This document shows positions 27,805 through 37,693 of a stretch of DNA of 64,000 nucleotides, piece by piece. The stretch is from the NCBI RefSeq assembly GCF_000299935.1, contig NZ_AMRL01000017.1:1-64000 (forward strand), in the 5' to 3' direction. The stretch's first letter is position 1, and every line of letters starts with the position of its first letter. The translations under genes were made by a program, and so were the position numbers. The notes under the pieces are model-generated. The model did no database searches and had not been told where the DNA came from. It saw only the letters and a program-made list of their open reading frames with translations. This DNA is from Oceanibaculum indicum P24 (GTDB taxonomy: Bacteria; Pseudomonadota; Alphaproteobacteria; Oceanibaculales; Oceanibaculaceae).

Positions 27805-28782
27805 ATGGCGCACCAGATCGGAATCATCGGCCTTGGCATCATGGGGCAGCGCATGCTGAACAGCATGGCGGTGCATGACGGCTTCGAGGTCGCAGTGGCC
27901 TGGGACCCGTCTGCCGAGGCGATGGCCGCGCTGGCGAAGGACCGGCCACAGATCCGCCGCGCCGCCAGCGCCGAAGCGCTGATCGCCGATCCGGCCATCG
28001 AGTGCGTCTATATCGCCTCGCCGCCGACCAGCCATCTGGCTTATGCGATGGCCAGCTTCGATGCCGGCAAGGCGGTGTTCTGCGAGAAGCCGCTGGCGGT
28101 TGATCTGGCCGAGGCCGGGCAGGTGACGGACCGGGTGATGAAGGAAGGGATGAAGGCGGCGGTGAATTTCCCATTCGCCTCCTCGCTGGCCGGTACGACG
28201 ATGCGCGAGGCGCTGGAGTCGGGAGCGCTGGGTGCCGTGAAGCAGGTCGAGATCGAGGTCGCCTTCGCGAAATGGCCGCGCGGCTGGCAGGAGGGCGCTG
28301 TCGGCTGGCTGGCCCGGCGGGAGCAGGGCGGCTTTACCCGCGAGGTGCTGTCGCATTTCCTGTTCCTGACCCGCCGCCTGATTGGCCCACTGTCGATCCG
28401 CGGTGTCACCGTGGAGTACCCGGAAGACGGTGTGACGGCAGAGGTCGCCATCGAGGCCGACATGATGGCGGGGGGTGTCGCGGTACGACTGCAGGGTCGT
28501 GTTGAGGGCGAGAAGGATGACCATAATCGCTGGACTGTCACCGGCGAGAAGGGCGCGATGCGCATCTGCGACTGGATGACTGCGGAGCGGTTCGGGGCGA
28601 CCAGCTGGGAAACGGTCGATCTCGGTCCCGCCGATACGCTGCGCCCGCGCTCCGTGCAGCAGCAGCTGAACCAGCTCTCCCTGATGCTGCAGGGCAAGCC
28701 GCACCGGCTGGCCACCTTCGAGGAAGGCTATGCCGTGCAGGGCTGCGTCGAGGCGCTGCTGGGGCAGCATACGACCGCCTGA
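27805..28782 (+). CDS. Gfo/Idh/MocA-family oxidoreductase
   Basis: The NAD(P)-binding Rossmann domain begins at residue 5 (IGIIGLGIMGQRMLNSM). The family motif AVFCEKPLAVDL is near residue 90, with Lys of EKP conserved for catalysis. The C-terminal beta domain follows. It has 325 residues, standard size. ATG 27805 is set by AAGGAAG upstream. Substrate is not predictable. It ends at a strong terminator. Confidence 0.92.
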   Translation: MAHQIGIIGLGIMGQRMLNSMAVHDGFEVAVAWDPSAEAMAALAKDRPQIRRAASAEALIADPAIECVYIASPPTSHLAYAMASFDAGKAVFCEKPLAVDLAEAGQVTDRVMKEGMKAAVNFPFASSLAGTTMREALESGALGAVKQVEIEVAFAKWPRGWQEGAVGWLARREQGGFTREVLSHFLFLTRRLIGPLSIRGVTVEYPEDGVTAEVAIEADMMAGGVAVRLQGRVEGEKDDHNRWTVTGEKGAMRICDWMTAERFGATSWETVDLGPADTLRPRSVQQQLNQLSLMLQGKPHRLATFEEGYAVQGCVEALLGQHTTA

Positions 28783-28810
28783 CCCACCCCACTTTCTTTG
28801 ATCGGAATGC

Positions 28811-28838
28811 GCCCGCCGGCATCGCCGGCGGGCTTTTT
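28811..28838 (+). terminator. Rho-independent terminator after the oxidoreductase
   Basis: A perfect 10-bp stem, GCCCGCCGGC and GCCGGCGGGC, with an ATC loop is followed by TTTTT. It lies 29 bases after the stop of the oxidoreductase gene. Confidence 0.93.
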
Positions 28839-29147
28839 CGTCTGGAGTCAAAGGGTTGGATGGTGTTTGACTGCCGTTCATTCGGAAGGTTTTTGTTCAA
28901 ATAGCATTCTGTTCAAAAAGTTTTTCTGGGAATTACTTTTCATGTTTACCGGGATACCAGCTTGGCATATCATTCTCTCCTGAGATGAACTTTTTGGTGT
29001 GCCGTCTATCGTTGCAAGGGTAGCCGGCTTGTCCGAGAGGACAGGATCGGGTTCGGCGTTCCCTCGTGACCCTACTGATTTCGTGGTCGTTTAGCCGTAC
29101 GGCCTCGAAATGCACCCTCGTTCTGCGAGGTGTGCCTCCCCACCACT
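28839..29147 (+). ncRNA. Candidate structured leader or small RNA before the ABC importer
   Basis: This stretch of the 496-base gap has an AT-rich first part (28880-28980) containing two TTGTTCAAA-like words. It then has a GC-rich part that folds locally: TGTCC-GAGA-GGACA at 29030-29043, a GNRA-type tetraloop hairpin flanked by CCG/CGG, the palindrome GCCGTACGGC at 29094-29103, and GCACCCTCG with CGAGGTGTGC near 29112-29134. A perfect terminator hairpin follows at once and precedes the importer gene. No known riboswitch consensus was recognised. Strand and function are inferred; a weak 11-codon reading frame with a good binding site also exists on the other strand. Confidence 0.35.
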
Positions 29148-29186
29148 GGCCCTCCCCCTCTCCTGCGCGGGGGAGGGCCTTTTTTT
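29148..29186 (+). terminator. Intrinsic terminator, possibly an attenuator
   Basis: A perfect 11-bp stem GGCCCTCCCCC/GGGGGAGGGCC with a 10-base loop is followed by seven T. It stands about 92 bases upstream of the ABC importer start and downstream of locally folded DNA. It either ends a small RNA or acts as an attenuator for the importer operon. Confidence 0.88.
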
Positions 29187-29278
29187 GTTTGCGCCAAGCG
29201 GGTTGCGGGCGCGGCTCGTTGCGGGGAAGATCGCGGCGCTGGCGCTGTCGGCCAGCGGATGCGGGGACCGCGCGGCTT

Positions 29279-30124
29279 ATGAAACGGGGTATCGTCATTA
29301 CGGCCATTTCTATCGCTGTGGCGCTGCTGGCGGCCGGTGCGCAACCGGCTCATGCCGAATCGTCCCGTGCCGAACCGCCGCGGCGGCTGGCCTCGATCAA
29401 TCTGTGCGGCGACCAGCTGCTGCTGTTGCTGGCGGAACGCCGGCAGATCGCCAGCCTGTCTTATCTTGCCGCCGATCCTGCCGTGTCGGCGCTGGCCGAC
29501 CGGGTGGGGGATATTCCCCTGAACAGCGGCCGGGCGGAGGAGATCGTCGCACTTCAGCCGGACCTCGTGCTGTCCGGCACCTATCAGCAGCGTATGACGA
29601 ACGGCATGCTGCGCCGGCTGGGTGTTGCCGTGCTGGAGCTGCCACCGGCGGACTCGCTGGACGGGGCGCTGGCGCAGATCCGCAGCGTCGCGACCGCCAT
29701 CGGGGCGGCGGAGAAGGGCGAGGCGCTGGCGCAATCGCTTGAACGGCGCATTGCCGCTGCCCGTCCGTCGCCCAAGGCGGATCGGCCAGGCGCGTTTCTG
29801 CTGCAACCCAACCTCTATGCCAGCGGGCCGGATTCGCTGGCCGGTCACCTGCTGGAACAGGCCGGGTTCCGTAATCTCGCGGCAGGCCCAACCGCCCGCC
29901 AAGGCACGTTCCTGACGCTGGAGGATATTCTGCTCGCCCGCCCGGATGTGCTGGTACTGGAGGAAGCAATAGGCGAAGGCGTCTCGCTGGCGCGGCATCG
30001 CCTCGATCATGCGGCGCTGCAGGCTTCGACACAGCGGCGCGTCTCGCTGGAAGGGCGGTTGCTGACCTGCCCCGGACCGGGGCTGGCGGTGGCGGCGGAA
30101 ATTCTGGCGGAGGCGCGCCCGTGA
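29279..30124 (+). CDS. ABC importer periplasmic-binding protein (BtuF/FecB type)
   Basis: The 281-residue protein has a signal peptide (MKRGIVITAISIAVALLAA, cleavage near AQPAHAES). The mature part follows the cobalamin/siderophore-binding family: RLASINLCGDQLLLLLAE, then RAEEIVALQPDLVLSGTY, and EDILLARPDVLVLEE. It would capture vitamin B12 or an iron complex in the periplasm. It overlaps the permease gene by four bases. No TonB-dependent receptor gene is near, so the ligand is unresolved. Confidence 0.88.
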   Translation: MKRGIVITAISIAVALLAAGAQPAHAESSRAEPPRRLASINLCGDQLLLLLAERRQIASLSYLAADPAVSALADRVGDIPLNSGRAEEIVALQPDLVLSGTYQQRMTNGMLRRLGVAVLELPPADSLDGALAQIRSVATAIGAAEKGEALAQSLERRIAAARPSPKADRPGAFLLQPNLYASGPDSLAGHLLEQAGFRNLAAGPTARQGTFLTLEDILLARPDVLVLEEAIGEGVSLARHRLDHAALQASTQRRVSLEGRLLTCPGPGLAVAAEILAEARP

Positions 30125-31152
30125 CGGTATCCCCCGATATTTCGGCCTCGCTGGCGCGGGCTGGCCGGTCCGCCTGGCATGTCGGGCTGGGGCTGGTCCT
30201 GCTGGTCGTGATTCTCTTTGCCGCTTCCCTGCTGATCGGCCGGGCGCCGCTGGCGCTGCTCGAACTGTTGAGCATGGGCGGGGAGGAGGCGGCCATCGCC
30301 CGGTCGATCCTGCTGGATATCCGCCTGCCGCGCGCGCTGCTGGGCCTGCTGGTGGGCGCGGCGCTGGGCCTGTCGGGGGCCGCCCTGCAGGGGCTGCTGC
30401 GCAACCCGCTGGCGGAGCCGGGGCTGCTGGGCATCTCGGCCAGTGCCGCGCTGGGGGCGGTCACCGTGTTCTATTTCGGGCTCGCCGGCAGCCTGTCGCT
30501 GATCCTGCCGCTGGGTGGGCTGATCGGTGCTGCCCTGTCGGTGCTGCTGCTCTATGCGCTGGCGGGACGGGATGCCAGCGTGCTGACGCTGATCCTGGCC
30601 GGGGTGGCGCTGAACAGCCTTGCCGGTGCACTGACAGCGCTGGCGCTGAACCTGGCCCCATCGCCCTATGCCGCGCTGGAGATCGTCTATTGGCTGCTGG
30701 GCTCGCTGGCCGACCGCAGCATGCGGGAGGTCTGGCTGGCCGCCCCCTTCATGCTGGCCGGCATGGTGCTGCTGCTGGCGAGCGGCGGCAGCCTGGCAGC
30801 GCTCAGCCTCGGCGAGGATACCGCGCGCAGCCTGGGCGTGCGGCTGGGGCGGCTGCGCCTGCTGGTGATCGGCGGCACCGCGCTGGCGGTGGGGGCGGCG
30901 GTGTCGGTCAGCGGTGCCATCGGCTTTGTCGGGCTGGTCGTGCCGCATCTGCTTCGCCCGCTGGTGGGCTATGACCCGGCGCGGCTGCTGCCGCTGAGCG
31001 CGCTGGGCGGAGCGGCCCTTGTGCTGGCCGCCGACATCGCCGTCCGCCTGCCGGTCGGCGCCATGGAGCTGAAGCTGGGCGTGGTCACGGCGTTAGTCGG
31101 CGCGCCCTTCTTCCTGCATCTGCTCTATACCACGCGGAGACAGATGCGATGA
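30121..31152 (+). CDS. FecCD/BtuC-family ABC permease
   Basis: The 343-residue membrane protein has about ten hydrophobic segments. Family motifs are RLPRALLGLLVGAALGLSGA near residue 60, LLRNPLAEPGLLGIS near residue 90 and the C-terminal GAIGFVGLVVPHLLRPLVG near residue 262. It forms the channel of a type II importer for B12, heme or siderophores. The start is GTG 30121, overlapping the binding-protein stop (GTGA). Confidence 0.94.
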   Translation: MTVSPDISASLARAGRSAWHVGLGLVLLVVILFAASLLIGRAPLALLELLSMGGEEAAIARSILLDIRLPRALLGLLVGAALGLSGAALQGLLRNPLAEPGLLGISASAALGAVTVFYFGLAGSLSLILPLGGLIGAALSVLLLYALAGRDASVLTLILAGVALNSLAGALTALALNLAPSPYAALEIVYWLLGSLADRSMREVWLAAPFMLAGMVLLLASGGSLAALSLGEDTARSLGVRLGRLRLLVIGGTALAVGAAVSVSGAIGFVGLVVPHLLRPLVGYDPARLLPLSALGGAALVLAADIAVRLPVGAMELKLGVVTALVGAPFFLHLLYTTRRQMR

Positions 31153-31922
31153 GCGGCCTGCTGCATGCCACCGGCCTTGCCGTTTCGCTTGGCGGCCGCT
31201 CTGTCCTGTCCGGGGTGGATGTCGCGGCGGGGCCGGGCGAGCTGGTCGGCCTGCTGGGACCGAACGGAGCGGGCAAGACGACGCTGTTGCGCGCCCTGTC
31301 CGGGCTGCAGGCTCCGCAGGCCGGGGCGGTGACGCTGGATGGTGCGCCGCTGGCGGCGATGTCTCCGCCGGTGCTGGCCCGGCGCCTGGCTTATCTGGCA
31401 TCCGGGAACGAGTGCCAGTGGCCGCTGGTGGCCGAGGCGCTGGTGGCGCTGGGACGCCTGCCGCACCGCACGCCCTGGAGCCGTCTGTCGGTGGAGGATA
31501 TGGCTGCCATCGAATCGGCGATGCGCTTTACCGGCGTGCTCGGCCTTGTCGGGCGGCCCGTCACGCAGCTCTCCGGCGGCGAGCTGGCGCGCGTGCTGCT
31601 GGCCCGCGCTTTGGCCGGCGATCCCGAACTGCTGCTGGCGGACGAGCCGGTGGCCGGGCTCGACCCCGGCCATCAGCTGGACGTGATGGCGCTGCTGGCG
31701 CGCCGGGCCGCAGGTGGGGGAACTGTAGTCGTGGCGTTGCACGACCTGACACTGGCGGCGCGCTTCTGCACGCGGCTCATCCTGTTGTCCGAGGGGACGC
31801 TGCTGGCCGAAGGCGCTGCCGAGGCTGTGCTGACGCCGGAGAACCTACGCGCCGCCTATGGCATAGAGGCGACGGTCGGCACGCTGGGCGGCCAGGTCGC
31901 CATCGCCGTGACTCGTCCATAA
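31149..31922 (+). CDS. ABC importer ATPase (BtuD/FecE type)
   Basis: The 257-residue ATPase has Walker A GPNGAGKTTLLRALSG near residue 38, the signature LSGGELARVLLARAL near 140, Walker B LLLADEPVAG near 160 and the switch His in VVALHDLTL near 195. It overlaps the permease gene (ATGA) and completes a three-gene importer. It ends at a hairpin shared with the convergent acs gene. Confidence 0.95.
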   Translation: MSGLLHATGLAVSLGGRSVLSGVDVAAGPGELVGLLGPNGAGKTTLLRALSGLQAPQAGAVTLDGAPLAAMSPPVLARRLAYLASGNECQWPLVAEALVALGRLPHRTPWSRLSVEDMAAIESAMRFTGVLGLVGRPVTQLSGGELARVLLARALAGDPELLLADEPVAGLDPGHQLDVMALLARRAAGGGTVVVALHDLTLAARFCTRLILLSEGTLLAEGAAEAVLTPENLRAAYGIEATVGTLGGQVAIAVTRP

Positions 31923-31923
31923 A

Positions 31924-31960
31924 AAAAGAACCCGGGGATTGCTCCCCGGGCCGAATTTTG
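31924..31960. terminator. Bidirectional terminator between the ABC importer and acs
   Basis: A perfect 8-bp stem CCCGGGGA/TCCCCGGG with a TTGC loop is preceded by AAAAAAAGAA and followed by CCGAATTTTG. The T-rich run is on the reverse strand, so it works best for acs, and is weaker for the + strand importer. Confidence 0.75.
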
Positions 31961-32019
31961 TCGGTGTGCGTTCGCGTCTTGGCGGCGGGGCGTTTTACCC
32001 CACCTCAACCCGCTGCCTG

Positions 32020-33966
<1,947 letters not shown>

Positions 33967-34137
33967 GATGCGGCCGTCTCCCTAAGTTCCGAATGCGTTT
34001 ATATGACCGTACGGGCTGTCCGGGGGCTCGCAGCGATCTGGCCAATCACGCGGTTAGCGGGGCGATTATCCATGCTCGCACGGCGCGAAACAAGCCCGCC
34101 GAAATCGCTCGCTTCTGCCGGGAAATCGGCCCCGCCC

Positions 34138-34165
34138 TTGAGCGACGGGAATGAAGCCCTATAGT
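34138..34165 (+). promoter_or_regulatory. Sigma-70-like promoter for the MscS-type channel
   Basis: TTGAGC at 34138-34143 and TATAGT at 34160-34165 are separated by 16 bases and sit about 30 bases before the channel start. This is the best promoter match in the 229-base acs/channel gap. Confidence 0.65.
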
Positions 34166-34195
34166 GACGGCAAATCACGAAGGGGAAATTCCACA

Positions 34196-36634
34196 ATGCT
34201 TTCTGGCCTGCGGACCGCGCTTTTCGCCCTCAGTCTTGCCTGCGCCCTTCTCGTGCCGGCCGCCGGTGCGATGGCGCAACAGTCCGGCCAGGCCCAGGAA
34301 ACGGCCCAGGACTCTGCCCAGGTGCCAGCGCAGCAGGAATTGCAGAAGCTGGCCGATACGCTGAAGGACGAGCAGAAGCGCCAGGCGCTGATCGAGCAGA
34401 TCGAGGCGCTGGTCAAGGTTCAGGATGCCAGCGGCGAGGCGCAGGAGCCGGTGCCGGTGTCCAGCCTGCTGGGCCGCGTGTCGGCGCGCATCGGTGTGCT
34501 GAGCGGCGCGCTGGTCCAGGGCATCGAGGCGGTGTTCAACTATGACCGCGTTCTCGACTGGGGTATGACGCTGGCGCGGGACGAACAGCGCCGCGAGCGC
34601 CTGCTGCTCGGCCTCGGCAAGATCCTCGTCGTCGTGCTGTCGGGCTATGTCGCCTATTACGTGGTGCGCCTGCTGTTCCGGCGGCTACGGCGTCAGGCGG
34701 CGGAGAAGGAGACGCAGACCCGCTGGCTCAGCTGGCTGATGCTTCTGGTGCGCGGCGTGTTCGACCTGATCCCGGTCCTGGCCTTCTTCGGCGCCGCCCA
34801 GGCGGTCATCGTTATGGCGCAGATGCCGCCTTCCGTGCGGCTGGCGTCGGTTGCGCTGATCTTCGCCTTCGTCGTGTACAAGGCGGTGATGGCCGCCATC
34901 GACCTGATGCTGTCGCCACAGCATCGCGACCGCCGCCATCTGCGCATCACCGACGAGACCGCGGCCTATCTGCATATCTGGCTGCGCCGTTTCACGATAA
35001 CCGCCGTGTTCGGCCTGTTCGCCGTCGAGGCCGCGGTGCCGCTTGGCCTGCCGAACGCGGTGGCTGAGGTTTTCGTGAAGCTGATCTATGTCGTGCTGGC
35101 GGTCATGGCGGTCATCTTCGTGCTGCAGAACCGCAAGCCGGTGGCCGATGCGCTGCGCGGCGGTGATCCGGCGACCGCCTGGCAGGCCGAAGGCGAGGAG
35201 CCGCAGCCCGAACTGCCCGCCGCCGCCCGCGCGATGCGGCGGATGCGTCGGCGGATTGCCGGCATCTGGCACTTTGTGGCGCTGCTCTACATCTTCGCCC
35301 TCTTCGGCATCCTGATCCTTGAGGTCCAGGGCGGCTTCACCTTCGTGATCCGCGCGACAATCATTTCCGGCATCATCCTGGTCCTGGCCCGTCTGGCCTG
35401 GACCGGGATCGACCGGGCGGTCACGCAGCTGTTTTCGGTCAGCGAGCAGATGCGCCAGGATTTCCCCAGCCTGGAGGCCCGCGCCAACCGCTATGTGCCT
35501 GTGCTCAGCACCGTGCTGCATGGCCTCATCGTCGTGATCGCCGCCGTGGCGCTGCTGCAGGTCTGGGGGCTGGACGCCTTCGCCTATGTCACCTCAACCG
35601 GCGGCCAGCGTTTCGTGACCACGGTGCTGACCATCCTGATCATCCTCGGCGTGGCCGCCGCGATCTGGGAGGCGGTCAGCCTGATGGTGGAGCGCTATCT
35701 GAAGCGGCTGGACGATCAGGGCCAGACCAACACCCGCGCCAAGACCCTGCTGCCGCTGGTGCGCAACGCGCTGTTGATCGTGCTGATCACGCTGGTCACG
35801 CTGATCGTGCTGTCGGAGTTGGGGGTCAATATCGCGCCGCTGCTGGCCGGTGCCGGTGTCATCGGCCTGGCCATCGGCTTCGGCTCGCAGGCGCTGGTGA
35901 AGGATGTGATCACCGGCCTGTTCCTGCTGGTCGAGGACACCATCAATGTCGGTGACGTGGTGCAGGTCGGCAGCCAGTCCGGCGTGGTCGAGGGCATGTC
36001 GATCCGCGCCATCCGGCTGCGCGACCTGGGCGGCAACGTGCATGTCATCCCGTTCGGCTCGGTCGATATCATCACCAACATGACCAAGGATTTCGGCCGC
36101 GCGGTGGTCGATGTCGGCATCGCCTACCGGGAGAATGTGGACGAGGTCATCGAGGTGCTGCGCAAGATCGGCGAGGAACTGGCCGAGGACGAGAACTTCA
36201 AGGCCAATATCACCGCGCCGATGGAGATTTTCGGCGTGCAGGCGCTGGGCGATTCCGCCGTGGTCATCCGCTGCCGCTTCACCACCAAGGCCGGCATGCA
36301 GTGGGCCATCAGCCGCGAGATGAACCGCCGGGTGAAGAACCGCTTCGACGAGCTGGGCATCGAGATTCCGTTCCCGCATCAGACGCTGTATTTCGGCATC
36401 GACAAGGAGGGCGGCTCGCCGCCGGCGCGGCTGCTGATCGACCGGACAAAGCGCGCCAAGCCGGTGCAGAAGGACGAGGCCGCCGTCGACGCTGCCACGT
36501 CCGAGGCGAAGCAGCCCAAGGGCCCGCCGCCGGAGATGCGCGATTCCGCTGACGCCAAGGTTCAGGCCGCGAAGGAAGAGGCGGAGGAGAAGCAGGCCGA
36601 GGAGGCCGCGGAGAAGGAAAAGAAAAAGAGCTAG
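34196..36634 (+). CDS. Large MscS-family mechanosensitive channel
   Basis: The 812-residue protein has a signal peptide (MLSGLRTALFALSLACALL) and a periplasmic Gln/Ala-rich segment. Several membrane segments follow. The MscS core lies near residues 540-720, with the pore helix sequence GAGVIGLAIGFGSQALVKD near 551 and VEDTINVGDVVQVG after it. The C-terminus (about 750-812) is a charged Lys/Glu/Ala tail. It relieves osmotic stress in the inner membrane. ATG 34196 is chosen because AAGGGGAAAT lies upstream and a signal peptide begins there. It ends with its stop overlapping that of the convergent EamA gene. Confidence 0.93.
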   Translation: MLSGLRTALFALSLACALLVPAAGAMAQQSGQAQETAQDSAQVPAQQELQKLADTLKDEQKRQALIEQIEALVKVQDASGEAQEPVPVSSLLGRVSARIGVLSGALVQGIEAVFNYDRVLDWGMTLARDEQRRERLLLGLGKILVVVLSGYVAYYVVRLLFRRLRRQAAEKETQTRWLSWLMLLVRGVFDLIPVLAFFGAAQAVIVMAQMPPSVRLASVALIFAFVVYKAVMAAIDLMLSPQHRDRRHLRITDETAAYLHIWLRRFTITAVFGLFAVEAAVPLGLPNAVAEVFVKLIYVVLAVMAVIFVLQNRKPVADALRGGDPATAWQAEGEEPQPELPAAARAMRRMRRRIAGIWHFVALLYIFALFGILILEVQGGFTFVIRATIISGIILVLARLAWTGIDRAVTQLFSVSEQMRQDFPSLEARANRYVPVLSTVLHGLIVVIAAVALLQVWGLDAFAYVTSTGGQRFVTTVLTILIILGVAAAIWEAVSLMVERYLKRLDDQGQTNTRAKTLLPLVRNALLIVLITLVTLIVLSELGVNIAPLLAGAGVIGLAIGFGSQALVKDVITGLFLLVEDTINVGDVVQVGSQSGVVEGMSIRAIRLRDLGGNVHVIPFGSVDIITNMTKDFGRAVVDVGIAYRENVDEVIEVLRKIGEELAEDENFKANITAPMEIFGVQALGDSAVVIRCRFTTKAGMQWAISREMNRRVKNRFDELGIEIPFPHQTLYFGIDKEGGSPPARLLIDRTKRAKPVQKDEAAVDAATSEAKQPKGPPPEMRDSADAKVQAAKEEAEEKQAEEAAEKEKKKS

Positions 36635-37608
36635 CCTCTGCGCCAGCGTCGTTTCGATGAGGCCGGTATCGTGGTGGGCGCGATGGAGGCGCCCGCCACC
36701 ACCACCGGCCGGGCATTCACCCGCTCGCGATGCCAGACATAGACGCCGGACGCGATGACGATGCTGGCCCCAACCCAGGTCCAGCCATCGGGGACCGAGG
36801 CGAAGACCAGATAGCCGATGGCCGTCGTCCAGATCAGGTTGCTGTAGGAGAATGGCGCCAGCAGCGAGGCCGAGGCCAGGTTGAAGCCGCGGATCAGCAG
36901 GTACTGGCCGGTCACCGACAGAAAGCCCATCACCACCATGAAGCCCCAGTAGGCGGCATCGGCCGGTACCCACAGGAAGGGCATGATCGCGCTCATGATG
37001 ACCACCCCGACCAGCGCCGTGTAGAACAGCGTCGTCACCGGCTTTTCGGCATGGCGCATGCGGCGGGTCATGATCAGGCCCAGCGCCCAGCTGGTCGCGG
37101 AGAACATCGGGAAGAAGGCTGCCGGGTCGAACTGGTCGCTGCCCGGCCGGATGATGATGAGCATGCCGATGAAGCCGGCCAGCACCGCCAGCCAGCGGCG
37201 CAGCCCCACCTTTTCCCCCAGCAGCGGGATCGACAGCGCCGTCACCATCAGCGGGGCGACGAAGCCGATGGCGGTCGCCTGCGCCAGCGGCAGGTGCGCC
37301 AGCCCGGTGACGAAGAAGGTGGAGGAGCCCAGCATGAACAGGCCGCGCGTCAGCTGCAGCTTCGGCTGGCCGGTGGCAAGCGGCCGGTCGCGCCACACCA
37401 GCAGCAGCCAGGGCAGCAGGAACAGCGTGTTGAAGAAATAGCGCCCCCAGACCACCTGCAGCGGTGGAACGCTTGCGGTCATGTGCTTCGCGATGCCGTC
37501 CATCACGCTGAACAGCAGCATCGCCGCCAAGGTGAAGGCGATGGCTGTAAAAGGGCGGTCGGCCTCGGTCAGCGTCGGGGCCGGGGCGGGTGAGGGGGTG
37601 GCGGTCAC
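36631..37608 (-). CDS. EamA/DMT-family transporter
   Basis: The 325-residue protein has ten hydrophobic segments in two EamA repeats. Family features include VVWGRYFFNTLFLLPWL near residue 50 and the second-half LASASLLAPFSYSNLIWTTA. It would export or import a small metabolite; the substrate is unknown. The start is GTG 37608. It is transcribed toward the mechanosensitive channel and the two stop codons overlap. Confidence 0.92.
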   Translation of the reverse strand: MTATPSPAPAPTLTEADRPFTAIAFTLAAMLLFSVMDGIAKHMTASVPPLQVVWGRYFFNTLFLLPWLLLVWRDRPLATGQPKLQLTRGLFMLGSSTFFVTGLAHLPLAQATAIGFVAPLMVTALSIPLLGEKVGLRRWLAVLAGFIGMLIIIRPGSDQFDPAAFFPMFSATSWALGLIMTRRMRHAEKPVTTLFYTALVGVVIMSAIMPFLWVPADAAYWGFMVVMGFLSVTGQYLLIRGFNLASASLLAPFSYSNLIWTTAIGYLVFASVPDGWTWVGASIVIASGVYVWHRERVNARPVVVAGASIAPTTIPASSKRRWRRG

Positions 37609-37693
37609 GGGCGGGGCATTTCCTCGGCGTTTTTGTCACTCTGCGGCCAAACCCGCCGCGCAGCCAGATGGAAAGCGTCGGGGCAGCCCTGCT

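Noticed and set aside
28839-29278. Cobalamin riboswitch before the BtuFCD-type importer
   Set aside because: The conserved B12-box and core sequences were looked for on the + strand and not seen, so only a generic structured leader is proposed.
29100-29307. Protein-coding reading frame on the minus strand upstream of the importer
   Set aside because: It crosses a perfect terminator and folded DNA, shows no recognisable domain, and lacks a binding site for its long start.
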